NCBI RefSeq assembly: GCF_001442615.1
Contig: NZ_LMXN01000010.1
Span: 164,065-228,064, forward strand
DNA: 64,000 nucleotides
Source of the DNA: Algoriphagus resistens
GTDB taxonomy: Bacteria; Bacteroidota; Bacteroidia; Cytophagales; Cyclobacteriaceae
Direction of reading: 5' to 3'
The notes beneath the pieces are model-generated. The model worked only from the letters and a program-made list of their open reading frames with translations. It had not been told where the DNA came from and ran no database searches. The translations under genes were made by a program, and so were the position numbers. This document shows, piece after piece, positions 44,301 through 53,553 of this stretch (its first letter is position 1; the number at the start of each line of letters is the position of its first letter).

Positions 44301-44929
44301 AGTTCCCTTCAATTTATCAGGTCAAATGTCTCAATCACGCTGGTTTTTATGAAAAAAACGGAGAGCAGGTTTTCTGCGAAAATTTCCCGGGGAATACCAC
44401 GGTAATCTGTATTCCGGATCTGAAAAACAAATCCAACATCAATCCGCTCACACCTTATACCCCTATTGGCACCCTGACGGATATTAGCCTTTTTTTGACA
44501 AGGCTCAAAAATCCTTTTGCCAAACTTCATGTGGTCAATCCAAAATTTGAAGAGGTTCAGCTGGATTTTGAAGTTCGTTTCCATGAGCATAGGGATGAAA
44601 TATTTTACCGCAACTTATTAGACCTGGAGATCGAGAAATTTCTATGCCCATGGGCCTGGGACACTGGCAAAAAAATCAATTTCGGCGGGAAGGTGACCAA
44701 ATCCATCCTGATAAATTTTGTTGAGGAAAGGCCATACGTGGACTTTTTAAGCTGCTTCAAACTCAACCACATCATTCGTGATAATGAAGGGAATGTCTAC
44801 CAATCCACCTACGACGTGGACGAAATAATAGCTACCACCTCCCTATCAGTTCTGGTTTCACATTATGATGAATCCAACCTGAGCTCTCCTAGACATCTCA
44901 TTGATGTAATCCAAACCTGCGACTGCTGA
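41360..44929 (+). CDS. Large baseplate wedge protein, baseplate-J-like (Afp11/Pvc11 family)
   Basis: A 1189-residue baseplate protein. The baseplate-J-like region is in the C-terminal third: SLGGRSREKDEDYYQRVSER, then LRHKQRAITMWDYEHLILEE and FPSIYQVKCLNHAGF. This is the usual gp6/baseplate-J core of eCIS wedges. The N-terminal two thirds are helical (ILSVLLALDLLQLSDYLKLL) followed by beta-rich arms. It pairs with the next gene product to build the hexameric baseplate. The start follows the previous stop by 3 bp. Its own TGA overlaps the next ATG (TGATG), so translation is coupled. Confidence 0.9.
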   Translation: MACNDKNPLTREGVDRLTRRLSALPPTFAKVDERSMEDIILFAKKYAAYLKYKNENNQEEGTWEPLMKMDISAILSVLLALDLLQLSDYLKLLRKNTKLAVAAGNDEEASLHFKFYFDLIFSLVSLIDEQCGLLTGEAAYQNTIQSIIQSKLNTPFSRLANFKSAHVDLFSVSDQTDPSAPFVTQNSHVPLSLDFFSMTSEKLNITIPGITVSEKISHVINHNLFNNQLTAFLGGISSILIKAQDLLEASLNTYSNHEPHYGLFLAFLKLFKAAQDSVNGFTKRHLDFYYNDVLRLENKPPVADQVHLTFELQKHILWHQLKKGTLFKGGKDLNGNEMTYGLVEDVIFNQAEVSEIKAFQVHNQSLLAFPQVNSKDGKGEKFEGDDKSWFAFGDQKSEPTNEAGFAIASNVLFLKEGERKISITVIFSSPLKSKSGFSAFGYQKSIPFQLSITGEKDWVIKEVDAQFTENQKSLSLEFSLGVEEPSIIPYSEKTHKKQFGTALPLLIATLDQKSSTVWYTELMDNPISSIKLSVEVIGVKDLALSSDGGSIDASKPFKPFGDFPKLNAGFYIGSREIFQKKLDSLKVNFPISENITCQYLHGNVWDSYPKTKENNSYLIEKNPDGHLLKPTNMDFGANTFLQATSFEGFFRFRLNTSLYSLASYMAEVNKALDKVVINSQQGVVTARAIERKAASAPEDFTANTSIGAGINGLSDINALAGLSTVSGNSVPVPKELISESFSIDYSASQIIPFGAVDPKNTFYHVTPFGYFQPGTDGNLSLIPRFDQSGELLLGIAKSVLPSTINLLFLLAEGSSNPLKNMEQVNWSYLDEKDQWQFFESNNVIDGTVNLTRTGITTLSFPKEAANSHTALTTGLIWLRVSVVDNTDAVCKIIEIKAQAALAELIQDESKAIEFRSILPAGTISKLVRSDSAVKSISQPADSLGGRSREKDEDYYQRVSERLRHKQRAITMWDYEHLILEEFPSIYQVKCLNHAGFYEKNGEQVFCENFPGNTTVICIPDLKNKSNINPLTPYTPIGTLTDISLFLTRLKNPFAKLHVVNPKFEEVQLDFEVRFHEHRDEIFYRNLLDLEIEKFLCPWAWDTGKKINFGGKVTKSILINFVEERPYVDFLSCFKLNHIIRDNEGNVYQSTYDVDEIIATTSLSVLVSHYDESNLSSPRHLIDVIQTCDC

Positions 44930-47910
44930 TGAAAGCCTCTCCGAACATACCTAAGAACTCCGCATTGGCCCATTCCATGGACTATGAACGATTGCGTCAG
45001 GAAGGTTTGCACTACATAGAATCTCTGTCAAGTGATCTATGGACGGATTACAATAGCCATGATCCAGGCATAACGATCTTGGAGGCAATCTGCTACGCCA
45101 TTACCGAATTAGGGTATAGAACGAATTTCGAAATCAAAGACCTTTTGGCAGAAGCAAGCGGACAAAGCTTCTATACGGCAAGAAATATTCTGACCTCAGC
45201 TCCCTTAACTATCCTGGATTATAGAAAACTTTTGATAGATATTCCAGGGATCAATAATGCCTGGCTATTTACTGATGGCAAACAGGAAACTCCCATTTTT
45301 CTCAATTGCCAAGAAGACCTCCTCCAATACGATCCCACCAAACATGAATTAGTACTGAAAGGATTGTACACCGTGCTTTTGGACTTATCGGTAGATCTCG
45401 AACTAGGCGATATGAATACCGGGGATGTGGTATTGGAAAATATCGCTTTCCCACTTACTCCAACTGTTTCTATTGAGGCTGGAGAATTTCAGGTCAAATT
45501 TGAATTTCCCGGCATCAAGCAAGTAAATCCGAAAATACTTGCAGAGGAAGTCAGCAATTTTTCGGTGGAGAAAAATAACATTGCAAACTGGTCTTATCTC
45601 TTCAAAATACAACTGGCATCCGGAGAACTCATTGATCTCTTCTTTAAAGTCAGTGTCCCAAAAAACCCGACAAAAGGAAAAATTTTGGATCCTCATGTTG
45701 AGCGGATGCTTCAGGATAATGACTATGTCCAATTGATTTTTGATACTTATGTAACTAAACTATCCAAGGCTGACCTGGTAATAAAAAATAGTGTCAAGAC
45801 GCTTCATGAAAACCGAAACCTATGTGAGGATTTTATTTCTGTCCAACCCATAGATTCAGAAGAAGTCGCCTTTTGTTTTGACGTAGTGGTCCAGCCAGAT
45901 GTAGACATAGAAAAAATACAGGCAGAAATCTATTTTACGATAGAGAACTACCTGAATCCCCCAGTGTCATTCTATACGTTCGGTGAGCAGAGAAAAAAAG
46001 GAATTCCCGTAGAAGAAATTTTTGAGGGACCTAAGCTCGGACATGGGTTCATTGTGACTGATGAACTGGAAAAGGCACAATTAAAACAAGTCATCTATGC
46101 TTCAGATATTATCAATCTGTTGATGGATCTGGAAGGAGTCAAGGAAATCAAAAACTTCCTGATGACCAAATATGATCAAAATGGGAAGCCCGTTCCAGGT
46201 CAAAAGGGGGTGTCTTGGTGCTTACCTATTTCCCCTATGCACAAGCCGGTAATGAGCCCGGATTTTTCCAAAATCTTATTTTTCAAAGATGGATTTCCTT
46301 TTCTCTCCAGGTTTGAGGAGGTCCGGGATACTGTTCATCTACTTCATACCCAGAATATGGCAGGTAAACTGGTTCCTACCTTTGAAGATTTACCTGTTCC
46401 AAAAGGTACGAAAAGAGACACTACAAGCTATTGGCCAATCCAATATGACCTGCCTATTGTATATGGGGTGGGAGAATATGGATTACCCCCTGAAGCTACA
46501 GATTTGAGAAAGGCCCAGCAGCAGCAATTGAAAGGATACCTCATGTTCTTTGAGCAGTTGCTAGCTGATTTTTTTGCCCAACTAAGCAACGCCAAAAAGC
46601 TCTTTTCCACAGATACTATCCGACAGACCTATTTTGCCCAATACCTTGGAAACATAAAAGAAGTAGAAGGAATACTCCATTCGGATATGGAACCAGCATT
46701 GGCTAATAGTTCAGGAGATCCCGTCAGTGAAGCACTTTGGCAAAAACTATATGAAACCAAAACACAATTTCAGGAAAGAAGAAATCGATTTTTAGACCAC
46801 TTGTTAGCACGGTTTGCGGAATCCTTCAATGATTATTCCTTGCTCATGTATCGAATTAACCTGGAAAACCTAAACCTTGAAAAAATTGAGCCGGAAGAAC
46901 TTATCGAAATTAAGTGCAGAACCCTACAGTCTTACCCCGAAATCAGCTATGGAAGATCATTGGCATTCAATTATTTCCCCCAAGATGAATCTTTCAATCT
47001 CGAGGAATCAAACTTATGGGATACGGATAATGTCTCAGGCTTAGAAAAAAAGGTAAGTCAGCTTACGGGTATCAAAGATTTTACAAGGCGTTTTTTGTAT
47101 TGCATCAAAAATGTTGAAATCATATGTGAGGAAACAGAGGTTGGAGATGAGGTTCACTGTAGGCATTCTTTTTCCATCACTGCCAGAAATGGAACCCGAT
47201 TGATTTCCAAGCTATATGCTGACAAAGCCGAGGCTGAGCAGGTCCTGGAAGAAGTAATGGAATTGGGTGCCAATCCAGAGAACTACCATTATACCACCAA
47301 GCAGGTCAAACTAAAAAAAGGAAACTCCATCATTCTTGAGAGTGAAACTACTTTTCCCAATGAAGAAGAGGCGAATGTGGTTATCGAAGAACTGCTGACC
47401 GAATTGACCGGAGACTGCCAGGACCCCGAAGGTTTTCATCTGATTGAGCATATTCTATTGAGGCCGAAAAGCAAAGACTTCAACTTGATGGAAGTCTGTC
47501 TTCATGATTGTGATTGCCCTTGTGAAGCAGATAGTTATTCATTCAGGGCCTCCGTGATTTTGCCCCATTGGCCAGGTCATTTTGACAATATGGCCTATCG
47601 TAACTATTTCGAAAGGAAAATTTTTGAAGAAGCACCGGCACACATCCAATTAAAAGTTTGCTGGGTGAGCAATGAGAAATTAAGAGCGTTTGAAACGGCC
47701 TATAAAAGATGGATCGAAGAACTCGCAAAATTCAAACGGGATGGTAATAACCAGTCAACGTATCACAAGGCCAATGACAGCATGCTGGAACTATTGGCAA
47801 AACTCAACTCTGTGTATCCAAAGGCAACGCTGCACGATTGCGAAGAAAGCGATGCCGACAAAAACCCTGTCATGCTGGGTAAAACAATTTTAGGAACTCA
47901 AAATTTATAA
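44929..47910 (+). CDS. Large baseplate protein (Afp12/Pvc12 family)
   Basis: A 993-residue protein at the Afp12 position. The opening (YIESLSSDLWTDYNSHDPGI, then TILEAICYAITELGYRTNFE) is the typical entry of this family. A cysteine-rich segment CLHDCDCPCEADSY lies near residue 865 and is followed by SVILPHWPGHFDNMAYRNYF and the ERKIFEEAPAHIQLKVCWVS segment, both family features. It forms the second wedge component with the preceding protein. The stop codon is followed by the next ATG after 2 bp. Confidence 0.88.
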   Translation: MKASPNIPKNSALAHSMDYERLRQEGLHYIESLSSDLWTDYNSHDPGITILEAICYAITELGYRTNFEIKDLLAEASGQSFYTARNILTSAPLTILDYRKLLIDIPGINNAWLFTDGKQETPIFLNCQEDLLQYDPTKHELVLKGLYTVLLDLSVDLELGDMNTGDVVLENIAFPLTPTVSIEAGEFQVKFEFPGIKQVNPKILAEEVSNFSVEKNNIANWSYLFKIQLASGELIDLFFKVSVPKNPTKGKILDPHVERMLQDNDYVQLIFDTYVTKLSKADLVIKNSVKTLHENRNLCEDFISVQPIDSEEVAFCFDVVVQPDVDIEKIQAEIYFTIENYLNPPVSFYTFGEQRKKGIPVEEIFEGPKLGHGFIVTDELEKAQLKQVIYASDIINLLMDLEGVKEIKNFLMTKYDQNGKPVPGQKGVSWCLPISPMHKPVMSPDFSKILFFKDGFPFLSRFEEVRDTVHLLHTQNMAGKLVPTFEDLPVPKGTKRDTTSYWPIQYDLPIVYGVGEYGLPPEATDLRKAQQQQLKGYLMFFEQLLADFFAQLSNAKKLFSTDTIRQTYFAQYLGNIKEVEGILHSDMEPALANSSGDPVSEALWQKLYETKTQFQERRNRFLDHLLARFAESFNDYSLLMYRINLENLNLEKIEPEELIEIKCRTLQSYPEISYGRSLAFNYFPQDESFNLEESNLWDTDNVSGLEKKVSQLTGIKDFTRRFLYCIKNVEIICEETEVGDEVHCRHSFSITARNGTRLISKLYADKAEAEQVLEEVMELGANPENYHYTTKQVKLKKGNSIILESETTFPNEEEANVVIEELLTELTGDCQDPEGFHLIEHILLRPKSKDFNLMEVCLHDCDCPCEADSYSFRASVILPHWPGHFDNMAYRNYFERKIFEEAPAHIQLKVCWVSNEKLRAFETAYKRWIEELAKFKRDGNNQSTYHKANDSMLELLAKLNSVYPKATLHDCEESDADKNPVMLGKTILGTQNL

Positions 47911-47912
47911 TC

Positions 47913-50900
47913 ATGCAGCCTATACTATCATATCCCGTTTTTGAAGCTGATCAGGTATTGTCCAATGGCCACCTGAACAACCTAATGAATTACCTTGAAC
48001 AACAGGAAAGGTTGACTCGGATCAAGCTCATTGGTAGAGGTATAGTCTGTGGATTAGAGATTCAAACCTCCGCTTCAGAGATTAAAATCAGCAAAGGCTG
48101 CGGCTTAACTTCCCAAGGATACCTGATTCAGCTTTGTGCTACTACCTATTCCTTTTATTCAACTTATACACCGCCCTCCCTTCCCAATGACCTTACTTTT
48201 TTGACGCAGTGTAGTGCTGAAAACAGGAAAGATATTCCCTATTACCAGCAAACAGACCTCTTGGAGCTGATCCCTAAAAACGATAAAGACGTAGAAGACA
48301 AAAAACCTTTAACATCCATAAAAACAGAGAATTATGCAATAGTCTTGTTTTTGGAGGCTGAGCAGATTGATCTTAAAAACTGTGATACCCAGGACTGTAA
48401 TGACAAAGGGAGTAAAATGGAATTTGCCCTTCGTGCCTTGCTTGTGCATAAGAAATTTCTGGATCCCCATAATAAAACCGGCTTTAACTCTCTTCTGCTC
48501 AAGCGATACAATGTTCCGGTAAAAGAACTTAAAACTTCAGAGGATATCCTTCAGGAATTTTTGACCATTACTGATGATGTCACTTTGACAAAAATGTCCG
48601 AGAATCTGATCCTATGCTGGGATAAGTATGCAACACTTCTTGGTCTACCTGCTGAGAACCCCCTGAAAAGCCTAAATCTAATTGAATTCAAAAAGAAATT
48701 TTCAACCAGTCCCAATCAACGGATCTATATCCAGTACTTCTATGATTTTGTAGACGACTTGTTCAAAGCTTACCTGGAATTCAGATCAAAAATCAGAGAA
48801 GCCTACGGGGAATGTTGCCCTGAAGAAATGGATTTTCCACTTCATCTGACACTGGGTACGGCCAATGAAAACACAGCTCTTGGTAAAGGGAATGGGTATA
48901 GGAATTATTTTGAGCCTGCACCAATTCTAAACCACCAGTCAAAAAACAGGGAAGAAGCCGCTTCTTTATTGGAAAGGCTGGCAGCCATGGTAAAAGCATT
49001 TATCGGGGATAAACTATCAGTCAATGAACCCATTCAGATCACCCCAAATTATCTAGGTCCGGAAGCCATCAGCTATAGGGCCATTCCCTACTACTATGAC
49101 TGGAAAACCATCAATCCAACATGGTATTTCAACCGAAGCTTCAATGGCAATGCGCGCTATAACTTAGGATATCGGGCTGCCCAACAAGTGGATGCTCCCG
49201 AGCCGGTCAGGAATCCATTGCTGTATGATATTGAGCGATACAATGCCTTTAGGATTGAGGGACATATCGGCAAAAATTACCGCACAGCACTGACGGATAT
49301 CATCCAGCAAAAGAACAAATTCAATCTCCCTTTTGAAGTGGTTGCACTCAATGCCATTGATCTTTCGACCATTTTGAATGGGAAGGAAATCAGCTGTCAC
49401 GTGATTGATTTAGCCTCTGATTATCGGGTGATGATCACAGGAATCGTCTGCCAGCTCCAACAAATTATGGCTTATGTGGGAAATTTAAGACCCAAGAAAA
49501 CCGTAGAACCAAACCGAAATCTGGGTGCTCTTGCCCTTACAAAGGATTTCTACATTTCCAGAAATCTGGTGGATATGCAGAAAGCCATCAAGGCAGATCT
49601 ACTCCAAAACCAACCCTTGAGCATTTCCAATGAAGACATTATAAAGAACCTTGCTTTGAGAGATGTAGAAGAAGGCGAAAAACTCGCAGACTTCGTAGCA
49701 AAAGACGTGGGTTTATTCATTGTAAATCAAAAGGCATTTTACGAGTACATCATCAAGCAGCCAGACCTTTTATTGATCTTTTTACAGCAACTGGCGGAAA
49801 TAGTAAAATATCTGCTTGCTTTTGATTTGGATAAATTTGATGAGCAAAACTATAATAAGTTATGGACCCCCTATTCCAAAACGGTGGCTAGTCTTATCCA
49901 GGAGGCAAGCCAATCTGAAAATGAGGAAATCAAACGGTATTTCTCTGCCGGCAATACAGAATTACTTTTCAAATGTGCCAATGAAAAGCTTTTTGCACTT
50001 AAAGATGAATACCTAAAGAGAATGGAAGAATACAATGCTGCAATCAACTTCAGTGAATATTTCAAAAAACACACTGGAATTGAACATAAGGCTGGTGTGT
50101 CAAAGGGTGGTACTTTTATTTTGGTTTATAATGGAGCTACAGATCAGGTGTTGACCTTACCGGACCTGACCTTTAACAGCGCGTTGATTTCAGGACTATC
50201 TTTAGCAGCTACCTCTCCCAGGTTTACTGCTACTACTTCCGTAAGTGATAGCGCTTCAATTCTTTCAGAAGAGATTCCAACCTCCGCTGGCGCTTTAACC
50301 CTTAAATCAGTCGAAAAGACTGAGTTCGGATTCGCCTCGGATTTAGTCAAAAATTTAAATTTAGGAGATGCTGCAAAAAAGGTGTTGGATGCACTCAACC
50401 TCAGAGACAGGGAAATCAGAGATCAAGGATCCACAATTCCAAAAGGAACTGTAATTGCTGATTTTTATCTGCCTTATTTATGTTGCAGCGAGTGCCCCCC
50501 TATAGCCTATATCCTTCCTGAAGAAGAACCCGAAAACATTGGGCCAATAGCAGATGCCGGAGAAGACCAGACATTTACCCTGGCACCAGACCAGCCTATT
50601 TCTTTCGCCTTAGACGGTTCAAAATCATCTGATGAAGACGGGACAATTACTGTTTTTGCATGGACTCAAGTGAGTGGTCCGCAAATCACTTTGAAAACAC
50701 CAAACAAGCCGAAAGCAACAGCAGAAGTCAGGGACGCCGGGAATTATGTTTTTGCCCTGAAAGTGACCGATGATAAAGGCGCTTCCGACCAAGATGAGGT
50801 TACCATCCACGTGATTGCTGTTGAAAATAAAGGCCCTCAGGCCGATGCCGGTCGGGACCAATCCCTTACCCTTGCTACTGGCCAGTCTATTTCAACCACT

Positions 50901-52010
50901 TTGGATGGCTCCGCCTCCAAAGATGAAGACGGAACCATCAAGGCTTTTACCTGGAGCCAGGTGAGCGGTCCTCAGGTTATCCTGAAAACACCGGCTAATG
51001 CCAAAACTGCGGTAGAATTTAAAGAGGCAGGCGACTATGTTTTTGCCCTGAAAGTGACCGATGACAAAGGTGCTTCCAGCCAGGATGAGGTAACTGTTAA
51101 GGTTGTAACTGCTCAGAGCAATCCTCCAATCGCTGAAGCAGGTGACGATATTTCCCTTACAATCGCAGGCCCTAACAGTCCGGGTAGAACTACTTTAGAT
51201 GGAACTAAGTCTGCGGACCCGGCTAACGGGGCACTGACTTTTAACTGGAGCCTGGCCAGTGGCCCTAACGCGCCAACTATCCAAACACCAAATCAAGCAA
51301 AAACCAATATTTCCGGCCTTTTAGAAGGGGATTATAAATTCAACTTGGAGGTTAAGAACAGTTCGGGTCAAAGCTCGAACGATTCTGTTTTGGTCAGGGT
51401 CAGCAGTGCGACAATAGAAGAAGACCCCAGAACAAAATCCTGTGGTTCTTTGACTGATATACTCGAAGCATTTACAGCTTTCGATCAAACAGAACCGACG
51501 GAGAATTTCAAAAAATTCCTGGAAACGTTAGGTTCATATGGTGAAATAAAAGAATTCTTCACCAGCATGAAAACTATCTCCAGTTCAACTACCACAAAAC
51601 AGACAGACTTCTTCGCCTCCGCATTTGGTCGAACCGGTCTGGTTTCAAAAATGAGGGAGTGGCTGGTAAGTATCCAAAACATTATTCTGGAATTTAAGGA
51701 ATTCAGAGGATTTGGATTCCAGCTTTATCAGATCCTCAGCATGCTGGTGAACTACATCGTCTGCCTTCAAAAAGAAGATTATGATGCCGCTAAAATCCCG
51801 ATGGAAAAGGTATTTGATGCAATCGAAGAACATGCCAAAAGCTGGGCTGAGTTGAAAGAAAGTGGAACCTTTGGCAGAGTTGAGATAGCGTTACTAGCAA
51901 AAATAGAAACAGGTTTCACTGCAGCATCCACCCAGACCACAGCGAATGGTGAAGCCACCGCAAAACCGAAATATTTGCGTAGAATCAAAATCATTGAAGG
52001 AATTCTATAA
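47913..52010 (+). CDS. 1365-residue eCIS protein with three PKD-like domains, candidate fibre or cage component
   Basis: The N-terminal part (MQPILSYPVFEADQVLSNGH, LNNLMNYLEQQERLTRIKLI) resembles a baseplate-associated module seen in Bacteroidota injection systems. Long helical regions follow to about residue 860. Three PKD/K319-like immunoglobulin-type domains lie at about 876-968, 972-1066 and 1070-1160. Each starts with a phrase like PIADAGEDQTFTL, has LDGSKSSDEDGTI, and ends with YVFALKVTDDKGAS. A helical C-terminus completes it. It stands where Afp13 (tail fibre) is expected, between the Afp12-like and tape-measure genes. PKD modules are common in surface adhesins, so target binding is a fair guess. 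No trimeric fibre motif is visible, so another structural role is possible. Confidence 0.7.
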   Translation: MQPILSYPVFEADQVLSNGHLNNLMNYLEQQERLTRIKLIGRGIVCGLEIQTSASEIKISKGCGLTSQGYLIQLCATTYSFYSTYTPPSLPNDLTFLTQCSAENRKDIPYYQQTDLLELIPKNDKDVEDKKPLTSIKTENYAIVLFLEAEQIDLKNCDTQDCNDKGSKMEFALRALLVHKKFLDPHNKTGFNSLLLKRYNVPVKELKTSEDILQEFLTITDDVTLTKMSENLILCWDKYATLLGLPAENPLKSLNLIEFKKKFSTSPNQRIYIQYFYDFVDDLFKAYLEFRSKIREAYGECCPEEMDFPLHLTLGTANENTALGKGNGYRNYFEPAPILNHQSKNREEAASLLERLAAMVKAFIGDKLSVNEPIQITPNYLGPEAISYRAIPYYYDWKTINPTWYFNRSFNGNARYNLGYRAAQQVDAPEPVRNPLLYDIERYNAFRIEGHIGKNYRTALTDIIQQKNKFNLPFEVVALNAIDLSTILNGKEISCHVIDLASDYRVMITGIVCQLQQIMAYVGNLRPKKTVEPNRNLGALALTKDFYISRNLVDMQKAIKADLLQNQPLSISNEDIIKNLALRDVEEGEKLADFVAKDVGLFIVNQKAFYEYIIKQPDLLLIFLQQLAEIVKYLLAFDLDKFDEQNYNKLWTPYSKTVASLIQEASQSENEEIKRYFSAGNTELLFKCANEKLFALKDEYLKRMEEYNAAINFSEYFKKHTGIEHKAGVSKGGTFILVYNGATDQVLTLPDLTFNSALISGLSLAATSPRFTATTSVSDSASILSEEIPTSAGALTLKSVEKTEFGFASDLVKNLNLGDAAKKVLDALNLRDREIRDQGSTIPKGTVIADFYLPYLCCSECPPIAYILPEEEPENIGPIADAGEDQTFTLAPDQPISFALDGSKSSDEDGTITVFAWTQVSGPQITLKTPNKPKATAEVRDAGNYVFALKVTDDKGASDQDEVTIHVIAVENKGPQADAGRDQSLTLATGQSISTTLDGSASKDEDGTIKAFTWSQVSGPQVILKTPANAKTAVEFKEAGDYVFALKVTDDKGASSQDEVTVKVVTAQSNPPIAEAGDDISLTIAGPNSPGRTTLDGTKSADPANGALTFNWSLASGPNAPTIQTPNQAKTNISGLLEGDYKFNLEVKNSSGQSSNDSVLVRVSSATIEEDPRTKSCGSLTDILEAFTAFDQTEPTENFKKFLETLGSYGEIKEFFTSMKTISSSTTTKQTDFFASAFGRTGLVSKMREWLVSIQNIILEFKEFRGFGFQLYQILSMLVNYIVCLQKEDYDAAKIPMEKVFDAIEEHAKSWAELKESGTFGRVEIALLAKIETGFTAASTQTTANGEATAKPKYLRRIKIIEGIL

Positions 52011-52018
52011 AGGAAAAA

Positions 52019-53539
52019 ATGAGCCCGGCCCAAAAGCATAAAATCCACACCACAGCTCTTCAAGTTGATTTTGAGGGAATGGAGGAAGGTTTGGGCCTTC
52101 AGGATAGACTTACTCAGGTATTTTATGAAAAGCTGAAGCCCGCCCTAGAAAAGGAATTTGATGATCTTGTGGATTCAAAAACTACGCTGGAAATCGATTC
52201 CCTGGTTTTGGACTGTGGTTTTTTGACCGGTGAGGACTGGGAAGAAAAATTACTTCAAAATCTCCAGGAACAGGTTAGAAAAGAGTTAACAAGAAGCAAG
52301 TCTGGAAAACACAACTACACTTCAAAGGAATCCAAAGCCAGTGAGGTATTCTTCTTCTTTCTGGAAAAAGGGTATTTCCCTTGGAACAGCCCATTTGCTT
52401 CACCGGAAGAACTGGAAAATACGATCAATCTGAACCAACGTTTTTTTGAAAAATTAGCCAGTTCTTACCGCAAAAACACCTTTTGCAGAAATAGACTTTT
52501 CAGCTCTTTCTCCCAAAAATTCATTACTAAAATTTTCGAATGGCTGGGTAAGGAATCAAATCCAAAGATTTCAGCTATTTATAGTTTCTTACAAAGACAG
52601 GGAGCGGAGAAAAGCCTAAATGAAATTCTTTTGGTGTTTTTGCCTTTCGGATCAAAAAAGGTCACAGTATCCGATAAAAAGCTGATTGAAACAGTGATTT
52701 CCAGCTTAGATAGCGCCGGAATACCTGCCCTTTCACCTTTTTTTGAATTGGAAGTAAAGAAAGACGCTGAATTTCTGGAAGCTTTTGCCAGCGTAATTTC
52801 AGGGCCGATAAATGAGGAATTTGCCATGAAAATCAACTTTTTGTTGAAAACTATGGAAAGAAGCTCACCGCAAATAGTAGAAAACCTGAAACGCTCAAAA
52901 ACTGAAATCGCAATTCTACAGGACAAGAACAATTTTTCCGAAAGCATTAAACAGGATGAATCAGATTCTGAAAACCCAACAGGTGAAATTCCATTAACCC
53001 ATCACCCCGCAGGTAAGGAAAACACCTTAAATTCTAAAGAGGAAATATACATTGAAAATGCCGGTCTAGTCATTTTACATCCTTATATCAAAGGCTTATT
53101 CGAGAATTTAAAATTGACTGAAAATGGGAAGTTTATAGATTCTTCAGCGCAAAATTCAGGGGTAAAAACCCTTCAATTTCTGGTCTACGGCGATACTGAT
53201 TTGCCGGAGAATTACTTCGTACTGAACAAGCTTCTTTGTGGAATGGGGGTCTATGAAGGTTTGGAATTGAAAGATAAAATCACTGAAGAAAGTAAACAGG
53301 AATGCGCAGAGCTCCTTCAACATGTCATTGCGCACTGGGAGATTTTGAAAAACACCAGTGTGGAGGGGCTCAGAGAGACATTTTTACAAAGGAACGGAAA
53401 ATTAACCCGTGTGGATAAAGGCTGGAAGCTGAAAGTAGAACGAAAAACAGTAGACATCCTCATGGAGAAACTGCCATGGGGAATTGGACTTATCAGACTC
53501 CCCTGGATGAGTGAAATGATATATGTGGATTGGAACTAA
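52019..53539 (+). CDS. Contractile injection system tape-measure-family protein (Afp14-like)
   Basis: A 506-residue protein. The N-terminal region (KIHTTALQVDFEGMEEGLGL, QDRLTQVFYEKLKPALEKEF, LEIDSLVLDCGFLTGEDWEE) matches the opening of the CIS tape-measure family. The C-terminal domain holds IENAGLVILHPYIKGLFENL, TLQFLVYGDTDLPENYFVLN, LLCGMGVYEG and TSVEGLRETFLQRNGKL, also typical of that family. The family is thought to set or regulate particle length. With about 500 residues it is short among relatives. It overlaps nothing, and the first DUF4157 gene starts 14 bp later. Confidence 0.88.
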   Translation: MSPAQKHKIHTTALQVDFEGMEEGLGLQDRLTQVFYEKLKPALEKEFDDLVDSKTTLEIDSLVLDCGFLTGEDWEEKLLQNLQEQVRKELTRSKSGKHNYTSKESKASEVFFFFLEKGYFPWNSPFASPEELENTINLNQRFFEKLASSYRKNTFCRNRLFSSFSQKFITKIFEWLGKESNPKISAIYSFLQRQGAEKSLNEILLVFLPFGSKKVTVSDKKLIETVISSLDSAGIPALSPFFELEVKKDAEFLEAFASVISGPINEEFAMKINFLLKTMERSSPQIVENLKRSKTEIAILQDKNNFSESIKQDESDSENPTGEIPLTHHPAGKENTLNSKEEIYIENAGLVILHPYIKGLFENLKLTENGKFIDSSAQNSGVKTLQFLVYGDTDLPENYFVLNKLLCGMGVYEGLELKDKITEESKQECAELLQHVIAHWEILKNTSVEGLRETFLQRNGKLTRVDKGWKLKVERKTVDILMEKLPWGIGLIRLPWMSEMIYVDWN

Positions 53540-53553
53540 ACCGAAAGTTGGCG

